From Streptomyces radicis (GTDB lineage Bacteria; Actinomycetota; Actinomycetes; Streptomycetales; Streptomycetaceae), in the NCBI RefSeq assembly GCF_003626575.1, contig NZ_RBDY01000004.1, positions 310,001 through 374,000 of the forward strand: a stretch of DNA of 64,000 nucleotides, given 5' to 3'. The notes below the pieces were generated by a model. The model had not been told where the DNA came from. It saw only the letters and a list, made by a program, of their open reading frames with translations, and did no database searches. The position numbers and the translations under genes were made by a program. How positions within the stretch are numbered: position 1 is the stretch's first letter; every line of letters begins with the position of its first letter. Below are positions 43,163 through 53,500 of the stretch, piece by piece.

Positions 43163-44266
43163 TCAGGGGGTGGCGGGCTCGCCCGTGGCGGAGTCGAACC
43201 ACTCGGTGCCGCCGATCAGGTAGCCCCACTCGGTCTGGCCGCTCACGGCGCTGGTGCGGAACGGCTCGCCCTCGTCGTCGAGGCGGAGGGTGCCCGAACG
43301 TTCGCCGCTCGACCAGTCGAGCTCGAGGTACCAGCTGACGTCCTGGGCGTCGGTGTGCGCGGCGACCTGGAAGACCAGCGGCTCGTTCTCGTCGACCCAC
43401 AGGGGGAGGTCGGCCTGCCCCGCCACCGCCGTGGGCCCCGGCGCGGTGGCGTCGAGGTCCACGTCGAACGCCGTGGTCCGCACGGGCCCTCCGCCGCACC
43501 CCGAGTAGCCGCCGTAGAGCTGCCAGGGCAGCGGCTCGCCGCTCTCCGTGACGCGGACGCGCAGGTCGCGCAGCACGACCGTCACGTCCTCCGTGCCCTG
43601 GACGGTGAGCTCCACGTTCTGCCGCCCGGCAGGGACGGCATCGAGGGCGCGCGCCCAGCCAGGGGCGTCCGTCTCGGTCGGCGGGGGCGGCACCTGGGAG
43701 GGCGGCAGGTCGACGAGGTAACGGCCCTCGCACTGGTCGAACGCGTACGGGACGGTGGCCACGGCCAACGGCGCGGGGGCGCCGGGGAGTTCACCGGCCG
43801 CGGCGTCGTCGCCGTCACCGTCACCCCCGGTGAGGAGCGTCGCGACCAGGACGACCGCGAGCGCCACGGCGAGGGCGCCCGCCGCGGCCAGCGCGAGCCG
43901 TGGCCGGGGGCGGCGGGAGGGCGGGGGTGGCCCGGCGGGGGCGGCCGCGGGCGCCACCGGCTCGGGCGGCGGCCCCGGGTGCCCGTCGGGGACCGGCCTC
44001 GGGCCCTTCCGCTCGCGCTGCCGCGCCGTGTCGGCGGCGATCCACCGCCGGTGCAGCTCCGCGTGCTCGTCGGGCGTGGCCCGGCACAGCCGGGCGAACC
44101 GCTCCACGGTCCCGAACTCCGGCGGCAGCGCCTCCCCCCGGCAGTAGCGGTGCAGCGTCGACGCACTCATGTGCAGCCGCTTCGCCAGGACGCCGTAGCT
44201 GAGCCCCGAACGGTTCTTCAGCTCGATGAGCAGCGCGGCAAGATCCGCGGTCTCCGCGTCCGGCAC
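43163..44266 (-). CDS. Membrane-anchored XRE-type helix-turn-helix protein
   Basis: A 367-residue protein. The N-terminal HTH (about 5-70) reads LIELKNRSGLSYGVLAKRLHMSASTLHRYCRG. A Pro-rich linker leads to one transmembrane helix (LALAAAGALAVALAVVLVATLL, about 145-166), then an acidic spacer and an extracytoplasmic beta-rich domain with paired cysteines (DQCEGRY and YSGCGGG). This layout suits a one-component sensor or an anti-sigma-like regulator acting from the membrane. GTG 44266 has GGGGGAA upstream; ATG 44302 would add 12 residues without a ribosome site. It is divergent from the lipoprotein gene, with an inverted repeat between them. Confidence 0.82.
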   Translation of the reverse strand: MPDAETADLAALLIELKNRSGLSYGVLAKRLHMSASTLHRYCRGEALPPEFGTVERFARLCRATPDEHAELHRRWIAADTARQRERKGPRPVPDGHPGPPPEPVAPAAAPAGPPPPSRRPRPRLALAAAGALAVALAVVLVATLLTGGDGDGDDAAAGELPGAPAPLAVATVPYAFDQCEGRYLVDLPPSQVPPPPTETDAPGWARALDAVPAGRQNVELTVQGTEDVTVVLRDLRVRVTESGEPLPWQLYGGYSGCGGGPVRTTAFDVDLDATAPGPTAVAGQADLPLWVDENEPLVFQVAAHTDAQDVSWYLELDWSSGERSGTLRLDDEGEPFRTSAVSGQTEWGYLIGGTEWFDSATGEPATP

Positions 44267-44341
44267 CGCCGTTCCCCCGTCCCTCGCGTCCCGTCCCGGC
44301 ATTCGATGCGGGCAACATCCTCGCAGCTCACCCCGGTTCGG

Positions 44342-44391
44342 GCCGTCCCACCCCCCCCGAACGGTCCGCGTTCGCTGGCGGGTGGGACGGC
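44342..44391. promoter_or_regulatory. Nested inverted repeat in a divergent promoter region
   Basis: GCCGTCCCACCC (44342-44353) and GGGTGGGACGGC (44380-44391) form a perfect 12-bp inverted repeat. Inside it CGAAC/GTTCG (44358-44362, 44370-44374) form a second. A run of eight C lies between the left arms. It sits between the HTH gene and the lipoprotein gene, so it may be an operator for that HTH protein. Confidence 0.45.
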
Positions 44392-44475
44392 GGCCGATCC
44401 ATGCTGCGGTCGTCCGGGCCACCGGGTCCGGCGGGTCAGCCGATCCGACGCGAACGACGAGAGAGCAGCACCACG

Positions 44476-45222
44476 ATGAACACCACCGCACCGCGCCGCG
44501 GCACCCGCCTCCGCGCCGCCGTCGCCGTACTCGGCGCGACGCTCGCGCTGACGCTCACCGCCTGCCAGGACGACGAGACGGGCGCGTCGGGCGACTCGGC
44601 GACCGGGTCGCCGGGCGCGGAGTCCCCCCGGGAGCCCGACGACGCGTCGGGCGGCACCGAGGGCGGCGAGAACCCCGAAGAGACGGGTGACACGGGCGAG
44701 CAGGGCGAGACGGGGAGCACCGGCGGCGGGGCCCAGGGGGGCGGAACGTCGGGGGGCGGCGGAACATCGGGGGGCGGCGGCGATGACCCGGCCGACGCGG
44801 GCGCCGCGCCCTGCGCGGACGCGACGACCGAGCTGACCGCCACCCCGGTCGAGCGGCCGATCAACCACCTGCTGCTCAGGGTGACCAACACAGGCGACGA
44901 CACGTGCGCCGCCTTCCACGGCCCGTTCCTGCGCTTCGGCGACGCCCAGGCCGCCCTCCCCCGGTACGAGGACAGCAGGCCGCAGGCCGTCGTCACGCTG
45001 GCGCCCGGCGAGACCGCCTATGCCGGGATCCTCACGTCGACCGCCACGGGTGAGGAGGAGGGCTACCGCGCGACGAGTCTCGGCGTGCAGTTCGCGAACG
45101 CCGACGACGAGGGCGTCGGCGAGCTGACGGACGTTCCGCTGCCCGGCGGCGAGGTGTACATCGACACCTCGGCGCAGGTCACGTACTGGCAGACGTCGCT
45201 GGACGCCGCGCTGTTCTGGTGA
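44476..45222 (+). CDS. Lipoprotein with DUF4232-like domain
   Basis: A 248-residue lipoprotein. The signal peptide ends in the lipobox LTAC. A long Gly/Glu/Ser/Thr-rich spacer (about 35-108, with GGGTSGGGGTSGGGG) leads to a C-terminal beta-sandwich domain. That domain starts CADATTEL and contains NHLLLRVTNTGDDTCAAFHGPFLRFGDAQAALP, the pattern of DUF4232 proteins. A cell-surface domain of unknown ligand is expected. It is divergent from the membrane HTH gene and may be its target. Confidence 0.85.
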   Translation: MNTTAPRRGTRLRAAVAVLGATLALTLTACQDDETGASGDSATGSPGAESPREPDDASGGTEGGENPEETGDTGEQGETGSTGGGAQGGGTSGGGGTSGGGGDDPADAGAAPCADATTELTATPVERPINHLLLRVTNTGDDTCAAFHGPFLRFGDAQAALPRYEDSRPQAVVTLAPGETAYAGILTSTATGEEEGYRATSLGVQFANADDEGVGELTDVPLPGGEVYIDTSAQVTYWQTSLDAALFW

Positions 45223-45331
45223 CGCGCGGCGGGCCGCCGCACGCCGCGCGGGCCGGGTGGGGGGCCAGGCCATATTGACCTGACCATGCCATTATCGCGA
45301 TCATGGCGCCACCCCCACCCAGGAGATGCGC

Positions 45332-46639
45332 ATGCGCAGATTCCCGCGCGGCAGGCGGACCGCCATCGCCGCCACCGTTCTCACCCTCGCCCTCGCCGTC
45401 ACGACCGGAGCGCAGGCCACCGCGGCCCCCGACGACCGGGCCCCGGCGGCGGAGGCCGTCAGGCAGTACGAGGTCGGCGACGTGGCCACGGCCGACGCGC
45501 GCACGGCCCTGGCCCGCACCGGCACCGCGATCGACGAGGTGCGCTCCTCGTCCGTGGTGATCACCGCGGACGAGGCCCACGCCGAACGCCTCGCCGACCT
45601 CGGCTACGAGCTGACCGCCCTCACCACGCCCACCGAGCGCGGCGGCCCCATCACCGCCGCCGCCCCAGGCGACTACCACACCTACGGCGAGGCGCTCGCC
45701 GCCGTCGCCGAGGCCGAGGCGGCCTACCCCGACCTGGTGAGCAGCCAGGTCATCGGCCAGTCCCACGAGGGCCGCGACATCGTCGCCGTCAAGGTCAGCG
45801 CGAACGTGGCCGTCGACGAGGACGAGCCCGAGGTGCTGTTCACCCACAACCAGCACGCCCGCGAGCACCTGACCGTCGAGATGGCGCTCTACACCCTGGG
45901 CGAGCTGACCTCCCAGTACGGCACCGACCCGGAGATCACCGCCCTCCTCGACAGCCGCGAGGTGTGGCTGATCCCCTCGGTCAACCCGGACGGCAAGGTC
46001 TACGACCAGGAGTCGGGCTCGTTCCGCAGCTGGCGCAAGAACCGGCAGCCCAACGCGGGCTCCTCCTCCACAGGCACCGACCTGAACCGCAACTGGGCCT
46101 ATGAATGGGGCTGTTGCGGCGGCTCCTCGGGCTCGCCCGGCAGCGAGACCTACCGGGGCGCCGCCCCCGAGTCGGGCCCAGAGACGACCGTCGTCGCCGA
46201 CTTCGTGCGCGGCCGTGCGGTCGGCGGCGAGCAGCAGATCACCGCGCACATCGACTTCCACACCTATGGCGAGCTGGTGCTGTGGCCCTACGGCTTCACC
46301 TACGCGGACACCGCGGCGGGGCTCACCGCGGACGACGCGGCGGCGTTCGAGGCGCTGGGCACCGCGATGGCCGACAGCAACGGCTACACCCCGCAGCAGT
46401 CGAGCGACCTCTACATCACGGACGGCACGATCAACGACTGGCTCTGGGCGGACCAGGGGATCTTCTCGTTCACCTTCGAGATGTACCCGACGTCGAGCGG
46501 CGGCGGCGGGTTCTACCCGCCGGGCGACGTGATCGACCGGGAGACCGGCCGCAACAGGGAGGCCGTGCTGACGCTGCTGTCCTACGCGGACTGCGCCTAC
46601 CGGGCCGCGGGTCTCGAGGGAGAGTACTGCGCCGCCTGA
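45332..46639 (+). CDS. Secreted zinc carboxypeptidase (M14)
   Basis: A 435-residue secreted metallocarboxypeptidase that removes C-terminal amino acids from peptides. The signal peptide has [23 protein letters not shown] prodomain-like segment (to about 108) precedes the M14 domain. Zinc ligands are in HNQHAREH (H-x-x-E type) and HIDFHTYGE; the substrate Arg/Asn region is TDLNRNW, and the catalytic Glu lies in [13 protein letters not shown]-like surface cysteines (WGCCGG) are present. ATG 45332 follows AGGAG by 6 bases; ATG 45326 is too close to it. Confidence 0.94.
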   Translation: MRRFPRGRRTAIAATVLTLALAVTTGAQATAAPDDRAPAAEAVRQYEVGDVATADARTALARTGTAIDEVRSSSVVITADEAHAERLADLGYELTALTTPTERGGPITAAAPGDYHTYGEALAAVAEAEAAYPDLVSSQVIGQSHEGRDIVAVKVSANVAVDEDEPEVLFTHNQHAREHLTVEMALYTLGELTSQYGTDPEITALLDSREVWLIPSVNPDGKVYDQESGSFRSWRKNRQPNAGSSSTGTDLNRNWAYEWGCCGGSSGSPGSETYRGAAPESGPETTVVADFVRGRAVGGEQQITAHIDFHTYGELVLWPYGFTYADTAAGLTADDAAAFEALGTAMADSNGYTPQQSSDLYITDGTINDWLWADQGIFSFTFEMYPTSSGGGGFYPPGDVIDRETGRNREAVLTLLSYADCAYRAAGLEGEYCAA

Positions 46640-46736
46640 GCCGCCCCGCGCCGCACACCGTGACCGGCCGCGCCACGGCCGGTCTCGGTGGGGCGGGCGG
46701 TGGCGGTGGGACGGGTGCCACGGGCGTGACCGGCGC

Positions 46737-46748
46737 TAGGGTGGCGTA
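46737..46748 (+). promoter_or_regulatory. Possible leaderless promoter of the ArsR-type gene
   Basis: TAGGGT at 46737-46742 lies 6 bases before the ATG, and no Shine-Dalgarno sequence is present, as in leaderless actinomycete genes. No clear -35 was found. Confidence 0.3.
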
Positions 46749-47294
46749 ATGAGTGAGTCCGCGCCGTCCCGGGATGTCCTGGCCTGGCAGGTCGCCGAGT
46801 TGACCCGGCGGGTCTCCGAGCTCGAGACCAGGCTCGGCGGCGAGAGGACCGCGGGGGCCGAGGCCGAGTCGCCCGACGGCTACCCCGACACGTACTGGGC
46901 GCTGCCGCACCTCAGGGAGCGCCTGGAGGAGGCGGAGCACGGCGGGGTCCTGTTCGCCGGGTCCGTGGTCGTCCCGAGCGGCCAACGGGTGGAGTGGGAA
47001 CGGTCCGCCGCCACCGACGCCGTGCTGGGCACGGACTGGTCGGAGCTGGCCGAGACGCTGGGCGCGCTGGGGCAGCCGGTGCGGCTGCGACTCATGCAGG
47101 CCCTGCTCGAGGGGCGCAGCGCGGTCGCCGAGCTCACGGAGCTCGACGGGCTCGGCACGACCGGTCAGATCTACCACCATCTACGGCAGTTGGTGGCCAC
47201 CGGCTGGCTCGAGACGACCTCGCGGGGGCGTTACCAGGTGCCACCCACGCGGCTGGTCCCCCTACTGATCATGATCACGGCCGCCCGCCGTTAG
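46749..47294 (+). CDS. ArsR-type winged-helix regulator
   Basis: A 181-residue regulator. An N-terminal coiled coil (WQVAELTRRVSELETRLGGER) precedes a middle segment (GVLFAGSVVVPSGQRVEWER) and a C-terminal winged helix: LGALGQPVRLRLMQALLEG, AVAELTEL, TTGQIYHHLRQLVATGWLE, GRYQV. The LGQPVRLRL...YHHLRQL pattern is ArsR-like. No metal-binding cysteines are present. It converges on the NRPS operon, separated by a strong hairpin, so a role in that cluster is not implied. Confidence 0.85.
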   Translation: MSESAPSRDVLAWQVAELTRRVSELETRLGGERTAGAEAESPDGYPDTYWALPHLRERLEEAEHGGVLFAGSVVVPSGQRVEWERSAATDAVLGTDWSELAETLGALGQPVRLRLMQALLEGRSAVAELTELDGLGTTGQIYHHLRQLVATGWLETTSRGRYQVPPTRLVPLLIMITAARR

Positions 47295-47297
47295 GCC

Positions 47298-47325
47298 GCC
47301 CGCCGTCGGGCATGCGACGGCGGGC
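47298..47325. terminator. Bidirectional hairpin between the ArsR gene and the NRPS operon
   Basis: GCCCGCCGTCG (47298-47308) and CGACGGCGGGC (47315-47325) pair perfectly over 11 bp with a 6-base loop, 3 bases after the ArsR stop and about 20 bases beyond the mbtH stop. Confidence 0.75.
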
Positions 47326-47347
47326 GTCGTCGCCGCGCGGTGCGCGG

Positions 47348-47557
47348 CTACTCGCCCATCGCCTCGATCAGCGACTTCGGGCGCATGTCCGTCCACGCCT
47401 CCTCGATGTGGGCCAGGCAGGCCGCCCGGCTCTCGGGGCCGAAGACGCGGGTCCAGCCCGCGGGGACGTCGGCGAACTCGGGCCAGAGCGAGTGCTGGCC
47501 CTCGTCGTTGACCAGCACGAGGAAGACGCCGTCCTGGTCGTCGAAGGGGTTCGTCAT
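47348..47557 (-). CDS. MbtH-like protein
   Basis: A 69-residue MbtH-family protein, a small chaperone/activator that binds NRPS adenylation domains. The family signature is complete: [47 protein letters not shown]. The ATG overlaps the stop of the upstream NRPS gene by 4 bp, making it the last gene of the visible operon. It should act on one or more of the three A domains encoded here. Confidence 0.97.
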   Translation of the reverse strand: MTNPFDDQDGVFLVLVNDEGQHSLWPEFADVPAGWTRVFGPESRAACLAHIEEAWTDMRPKSLIEAMGE

Positions 47558-50500
47558 GGCGGGGTCCTCCCGGGAGTGGTGATCGGAACGGAGCTGTCGG
47601 GGACAACGGTGGCACGGGGCACGAGGTCGGTCACCGGCGCCTCGGGGGCGGCGGCGACGGCCTCGAGCAGCTGGGTCAGCTCACGCACGATGGCATCGGC
47701 CTCCCCGGGCGCGACCGCGCCAGGGAGGTGGTCGAGGCGCAGGCTCAGCGTCTCGTCGGCGGCGAACGCCACCAGCGTGAGCGGGTAGTGGGTCGCGTCG
47801 CGGCCCTCGGCGCCGGTCAGGCGCAGCCCCGACGCGGGCCTCGCCAGGGCGACGCGGTCCAGCGGGTAGTTCTCGAAGACCACATGGGTGTCGAACAACT
47901 CCCGCCGCCCGACGGCGCGTTGGATCTCGCTCAGCCCGATGTGGGAGTGCGGGAGCAGCCGGGCCTGCTCGTCGCGTATCCGGTGCAGCGTGGCCCGCAC
48001 GGTCTCGGCGGGGTCGAGGCGCACCCGCACCGGCAGCGTGTTGATGAACAATCCGATCATCGACTCCATGCCGGGCAGCTCGGGCTGGCGCCCCGAGACG
48101 GTGGTGCCGAACACCACGTCGAGCGCGCGGCAGCGGCGGGCGAGCAGCAGGCCCCAGGCCACCTGGACCACGGTGTTGAGCGTGACGCCCTCGGCGCCCA
48201 GGCCGCGCAACGCCTTGGTCGCGGTGTCGGACAGCGACGCGCCCAGCGTGGTCGGGCCGCCCCGCTCCGGGACGGCCACGCCGGGCGCGGTCAGGCGCGG
48301 CGGCTCGCCCACGCCCGCGAGCGCGGCCCGCCACGCCGCGCGGGCCGCGCCCCGGTCGCGGGTGGCGAGCAGCGCGAGGTGGTCGCGGTACGGGGTGACC
48401 CGTTCGAGCGCGTCGGCCGCGCCGCCGTGGGCGTGCAGCGCGAGCAGCTCGCGGATCAGCAGGGGCGCGGACCAGCCGTCGAGCACCAGGTGGTGGTTGG
48501 TCAGCACGAGCCGGTGCTCCTCCGGGCCCCAGCGGGTGAGGGTGAAGCGGATCAGCGGCGGGCGGTCCACGGCGAAGCGGCGGCGCAGGTCGGCCAGGGC
48601 CAGCCGGTCGAAGACCCGCTCGCGGCGCGCGGGGGCGACCCGGGTGAGGTCGAGCTCGCGCCACCCGGGTGCGAGCGGCGCGGGGATGACCTGGACGGGG
48701 TGGCGCAGCCCCTCGTGGACGAACGCGGCCCGCACGTTGGGGTGGCGGGTGAGCAGGGCCGTGGCGGCGGCCCGCAGGGCGGCGGGGTCGAGGGGGCCGC
48801 CGAGCCGCAGCACGAACTGCGCCTGGTAGACGTCGGTCGCGGCCGGGGCGTAGAGCGCGTGGAAGAGCAGCCCCTCCTGGAGCGGGGTGAGCGGCAGCAC
48901 GTCGTCGAGCCCCGGGTAGGCGCGTTCGAGGTGGCCGATCTCGCCCTGGTCGAGCCGGACGAGCGGCAGGTCGGAGGGGCTGCGGCCACCGGCGCCCCGC
49001 GTCCTGGCGTGCAGCGCGAGGGAGTCGAGCGCGGCGAACCACAGGTCGGCCAGCGCCCGCACCTCGGCCTCGGTGAACTGCCCTTCGGTCCAGGTGAGGA
49101 CCGCGGAGAGCCGGGGGCCCGCCTCGCCGTCGAGGGTGACGGCGTTGATGTCGAGCGCGTGGGAGCCGAGGCGTTCGGGCGCGCGCCCCCGGCGTGCGAC
49201 GGCGGGCTCGTCGGCGATGCCCCAGTCGACGCCGGGCCCCGCGGCGAGGCGGCCCAGGTAGTTGAAGCCGAGCGCGGGGGCGGCGGGGCCGAGGAGCCCC
49301 GGCGCGGGCTCGGGGTCGAGGTGGCGCAGGATCCCGTAGCCGATGCCCCGGTCGGGGACGGCCCGCAGCCGCTCCTTGACCCGGGTCAGGGCGTGCCCGA
49401 GGGCGGGCGCGGCGGTCCACACATCGGTCCACGCGCAGCCCGTGGGCGGCAGCCGCACCGGGTACAGGGCGGTCAGCCAGCCCACGGTCCTCGACAGGTC
49501 GGTGTCGGGCAGGTCGGGCCGCCCGTGGGACTCGAGGTCGAGCAGCAGCCCGCCGTTCGCGGGGCGCCCCCGGCGGCGGCGCCACTCCTCGACGGCGAGC
49601 GCGAGCCCGGTGAGCAGCACCGGCTCGACGCCGCAGTGGAACGCCGCGCCCACCTCGGTGAGCAGCGGCCTGGTCCGCCCCGGCGGCAGCGTGACGGCCA
49701 GCTCGCGCGCCGCGCCGGGGGCGCCCGGCGGGGGCGGGTCGGCGAGCGGCGGGTCGGGCTCGGCCAACGCCTCGGTCCACAGCGGTAGTTCGCCGCGGCG
49801 GCGGCCTTCGGCGCCCTGCGCGGCCAGGGTGCGCGCCCACGCGGGGAACGGGACGGGCGGCGGGGCGGGCTCGGGGGCGCGGCCCTCGGCGATGGCCAGG
49901 TCGGCGGCGGCCAGCTCGGGCAGCAGCACGCGCCAGGAGACGCCGTCGATCGCGAGGTGGTGGACGACGAGCAGCAGCCGCCCGTCGCGCTCGGGCCCGC
50001 GGTCGAGGAACGCCGCCGCGACCAGGCGCCCCGCGTCGGGGTCGAGGCGGTCGAGTGCCGCGTCGAGCGCGTCGCCGAGCAGCCCCGGCAGGTCGCCGTC
50101 GGGGCGGCCTTCGGCGGCGACGCGGGTGACGCGTCCTGCCACGGGGACCCGCTCGGCCGGTAGCGCGTCGAGGCGCCACTCCCCCGCGGTGGCGCGCAGC
50201 CGCAGGCGCAGCGCGGCGTGCCGTTCGACGAGCGCGCCGAGCGCCGCGGTGAGCCGTTCGACGGTGAGCCCCGCGGGGGTGCGCAGCACCATGTGCTGGG
50301 TGAACGAACGCCGGTCGCCGCCCTGTTCGAGCCACCAGCGGACGATCGGGGTGAGCGGCACGGGGCCTGAGCCCTCGTCGGGTCCTGCCGGGTCGGGGGC
50401 GTTCCTCGCGGCGCGGGCCTCGGCGCGCTCGGCGAGCCCGGCGACCGTGGGCGCGCGCAGGACGTCGTTGACGGTGATCCGCAGCCCGGCGTCGTGGGCG

Positions 50501-53500
50501 CGGCTGACGAGCTGGATGGCGATGATGCTGTCGCCGCCGGAGTCGTAGAAGCCGTCGTGGACGCCGATCGAGGGCAGCCGCAGCAGCTCGGCGAAGATGT
50601 CGCGCAGGACGCGCTCGCGCTCGGTGGTGGGCGCGGCGGGCTCATCGGCCCGCTCCTCCGGGGCGGCGCCGGGGGCGGGCGGGGCGGGGGCGGGCAGCGC
50701 GGCGCGGTCGGGCTTGCCGTTGCGGGTGAGCGGCACGCGGTCGAGCACGGCCCAGGCGGCGGGCACCATGTAGTCGGGGAGGGTCTCGGCGGCGTGGCGG
50801 CGCAGCGCGTCGAGGTCGACCTCCGCGCCATCGGCGGCCACCAGGTAGGCGACGAGGCGCTTCTCGCCTGGCCTGTCCTCGCGGACCACCACGACGGCCT
50901 GGCCGACGCCGCCGTGCCCGGCGAGCGCCGTGGCGACCTCGTCGGTCTCGATGCGGAAGCCGCGCAGCTTGACCTGCCCGTCGGCCCGGCCGCCGAACGC
51001 CAGCGTCCCGTCGGGCAGCCAGCGCGCCAGGTCGCCCGTCCGGTACATGCGGGCGCCCGGTGGCCCGAACGGGTCGGCCACGAACCGTTCCGCCGTCAGC
51101 GTCGGCCGCCCCAGATAGCCGCGGGCGACGCCGGTGCCCGCCAGGTACAGCTCGCCCGTCACCCCGGCGGGCACCGGCTGGAGCCCGGGGTCGAGGACAT
51201 AGGCGCGCCCGCCGTCGAGGGGGCGGCCGATCGGGATGCCGCGCCGCGCGGCGGGCTCGGCGAGGTCGGCTTCGGTGACCCGGTGCCATGAGGCGGCCGT
51301 GGTCAGCTCGGCGGGGCCGTAGCCGTTGACGACCTGGACGCCGGGGCAGTGCCGTCGCACGGCGCGGACGGCGCGGGGCGGGACGACGTCGCCGCCGGTC
51401 CACACGGTGTCGAGGCCGCGCAGGCAGGTCGGGTCCTCCTCGGCGACGAGCTGGAAGAGACCGGCCGTCAGCCACAGGCCCGTGGGGCGGGTCTCGGCGA
51501 CGAGGCGGCGCAGGGTGCGCAGGTCGAGGTCGCCGGGCGGGGCGATGACGACCTCGCCGCCGCCCAGGAGCGGCACCCACAGCTCCAACGTCGAGGCGTC
51601 GAACGAGTGCGGCGAGTGCATCACCATGCGGCGGGCGGTGGTGGGCTCGAAGCACGCGTCGTCGGCGAGGGCGAGGATGTCGCCGTGGGTGATGGCGACG
51701 CCCTTGGGGACGCCGGTGGAGCCCGAGGTGAAGATGGCGCAGGCGAGGCGTTCGGCCTGGACCTGGACGCGGGGTGGGGTGCCGGTGAACTCGGCGGCGG
51801 CGTCGGTGAGTTCGATGACGAGCGGGGCCCCTGGCGGCCTGGCCTCCTGGGCGATGCCCGGACCGACCACCAGCACCGCGGCCCGGGCCTCGGCGATGAC
51901 GCGGGCCTGGCGGGCGCGGGGCGCGCGGGAGTCGAGCGGCACATAGCAGCCGCCGCTCCGCAGGACGGCGAGGGCGGTCACCGCGTAGGCGACGCCGCGT
52001 TCCATGAGCAGCGCCACCCGCGTCTCGGGGCCCACGCCAGCGGCGGCCAGGCGGGCGGCGAGCGCGTCGGCCCTGGCCACCAGCTCGGCATAGGTGAGCG
52101 TCTCGGCGTCCGAACGCAGCGCGACGGCGTGCGGCGTCCGGCGCGCATGCTCGGCGACGCGCTCGGGAACGCTGCGCGCGCCCCCGCGGGTGCCCCGCGG
52201 GGGTGTGGCGCCCCAGTGGGTCAACAGGCGTTCCCGCTCGGCCGGTTCGAGGATGTCGGCGCCGCGCACCGGGGTGTCGGGGGCGTCGGCGAGCAGTGTC
52301 AGCAGCCGGACCAGGCGGTCGCACAGCGCCCGGGCGGTGGCGGGCTCGAAGAGGCCGGTGCGGTATTCGAGCAGCCCGTCGAGGCCGAGGAACGTGCCGT
52401 CGGGGGCGCGGCGGTCATGGAGGCTGAACGCCAGGTCGCACTTGGCGGTGCCGGTGGCGACGGTGCCGATCTCGGCGCGCAGCCCGGGCAGTTCGAGGCG
52501 GTCGGGCGGGGGCGGGGTGACGACGAGCATCACCTGGAAGAGCGGCGAGCCGGTCTCGGGCCTGTGCGGCCGCACCGCCTCGACGACCAGCTCGAACGGC
52601 ACGTCCTGGTGGGCGAACGCCGCCAGGTCGGCCGCGCGGACCCGGCCGAGCAGCTCGCGCAGCGTCGGGTCGCCCGAGGTGTCGGCGCGCAGCACCAGGG
52701 TGTTGACGAAGAAGCCGACCAGCGCGTCGAGTCGGGGCTCTGGGCGGTCGGACACGGCCGTGGCGACGGGGATGTCGGTGCCCGCGCCGAGGCGGGTGAG
52801 CAGCGCGGCGAGCGCGGTGTGGACGGCCATGAACAGGCTGGCGTGCTCGGCGGCGGCCAGCTCGGCCAGGCGCCGGTGCGGCCCCGCGGGGAGGGTGAAC
52901 GTGACGGTGGCGCCCTCGTCGGTCGGCGGAGCGGCGTGGTCGAAGGGCAGCGCGATGCGGTCGGGCAGCCCTTCGAGGGCCAGGGTCCAGTGGGCGAGGC
53001 GGCGTTCGGTGTGCGGGGTGCGGGCGTCCTCGGTCCCGAAGGTCGCGCGCTGGTCGAGCGCGAAGTCGGCGTACTGCGATGGAAGTTGGGGGAGATCCCA
53101 CGGGGTGCCGCGCAGCCTGGCGGCGTAGGCGGCGCCGAGATCGGCGGCGAGCGGGGCGAGCGAGGCGTGGTCGCACGCGATGTGGTGCAGCAGGAGCAGC
53201 AGGGTGCGTTCGCCGGTCTCGGTGGTGAACAGCTCGGCGCGCAACGGGGGTTCGCGGTCGAGCCGGAAGGCGTGGCGGGCGGCGGCGGCCAGCGCGGCGG
53301 GCAACTCGGCGGCGGCGACGGCCGTTTCGGCCAGGGCGGGGCGGCCCTCCGCCGGGGGGAGGATCCGCTGGTGGGGGTGTCCTTCCTCCTCGTGGATCAC
53401 GGTGCGCAGGACCTCGTGGCGGTCGGTCAGGTCGCCGAGGGCGGCGGCGAGGACGGCCGGGTCGGGGGCGCCGTCGAGGCGCACGGTCAGCGGCACGTTG

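Noticed and set aside
45275..45304. TTGACC as -35 of the M14 carboxypeptidase gene
   Set aside because: No acceptable -10 hexamer at 16-19 bp spacing.
46749..47294. ArsR-type protein as the pathway regulator of the NRPS operon
   Set aside because: It is convergent at the 3' end of the operon and separated by a bidirectional hairpin; nothing links them.
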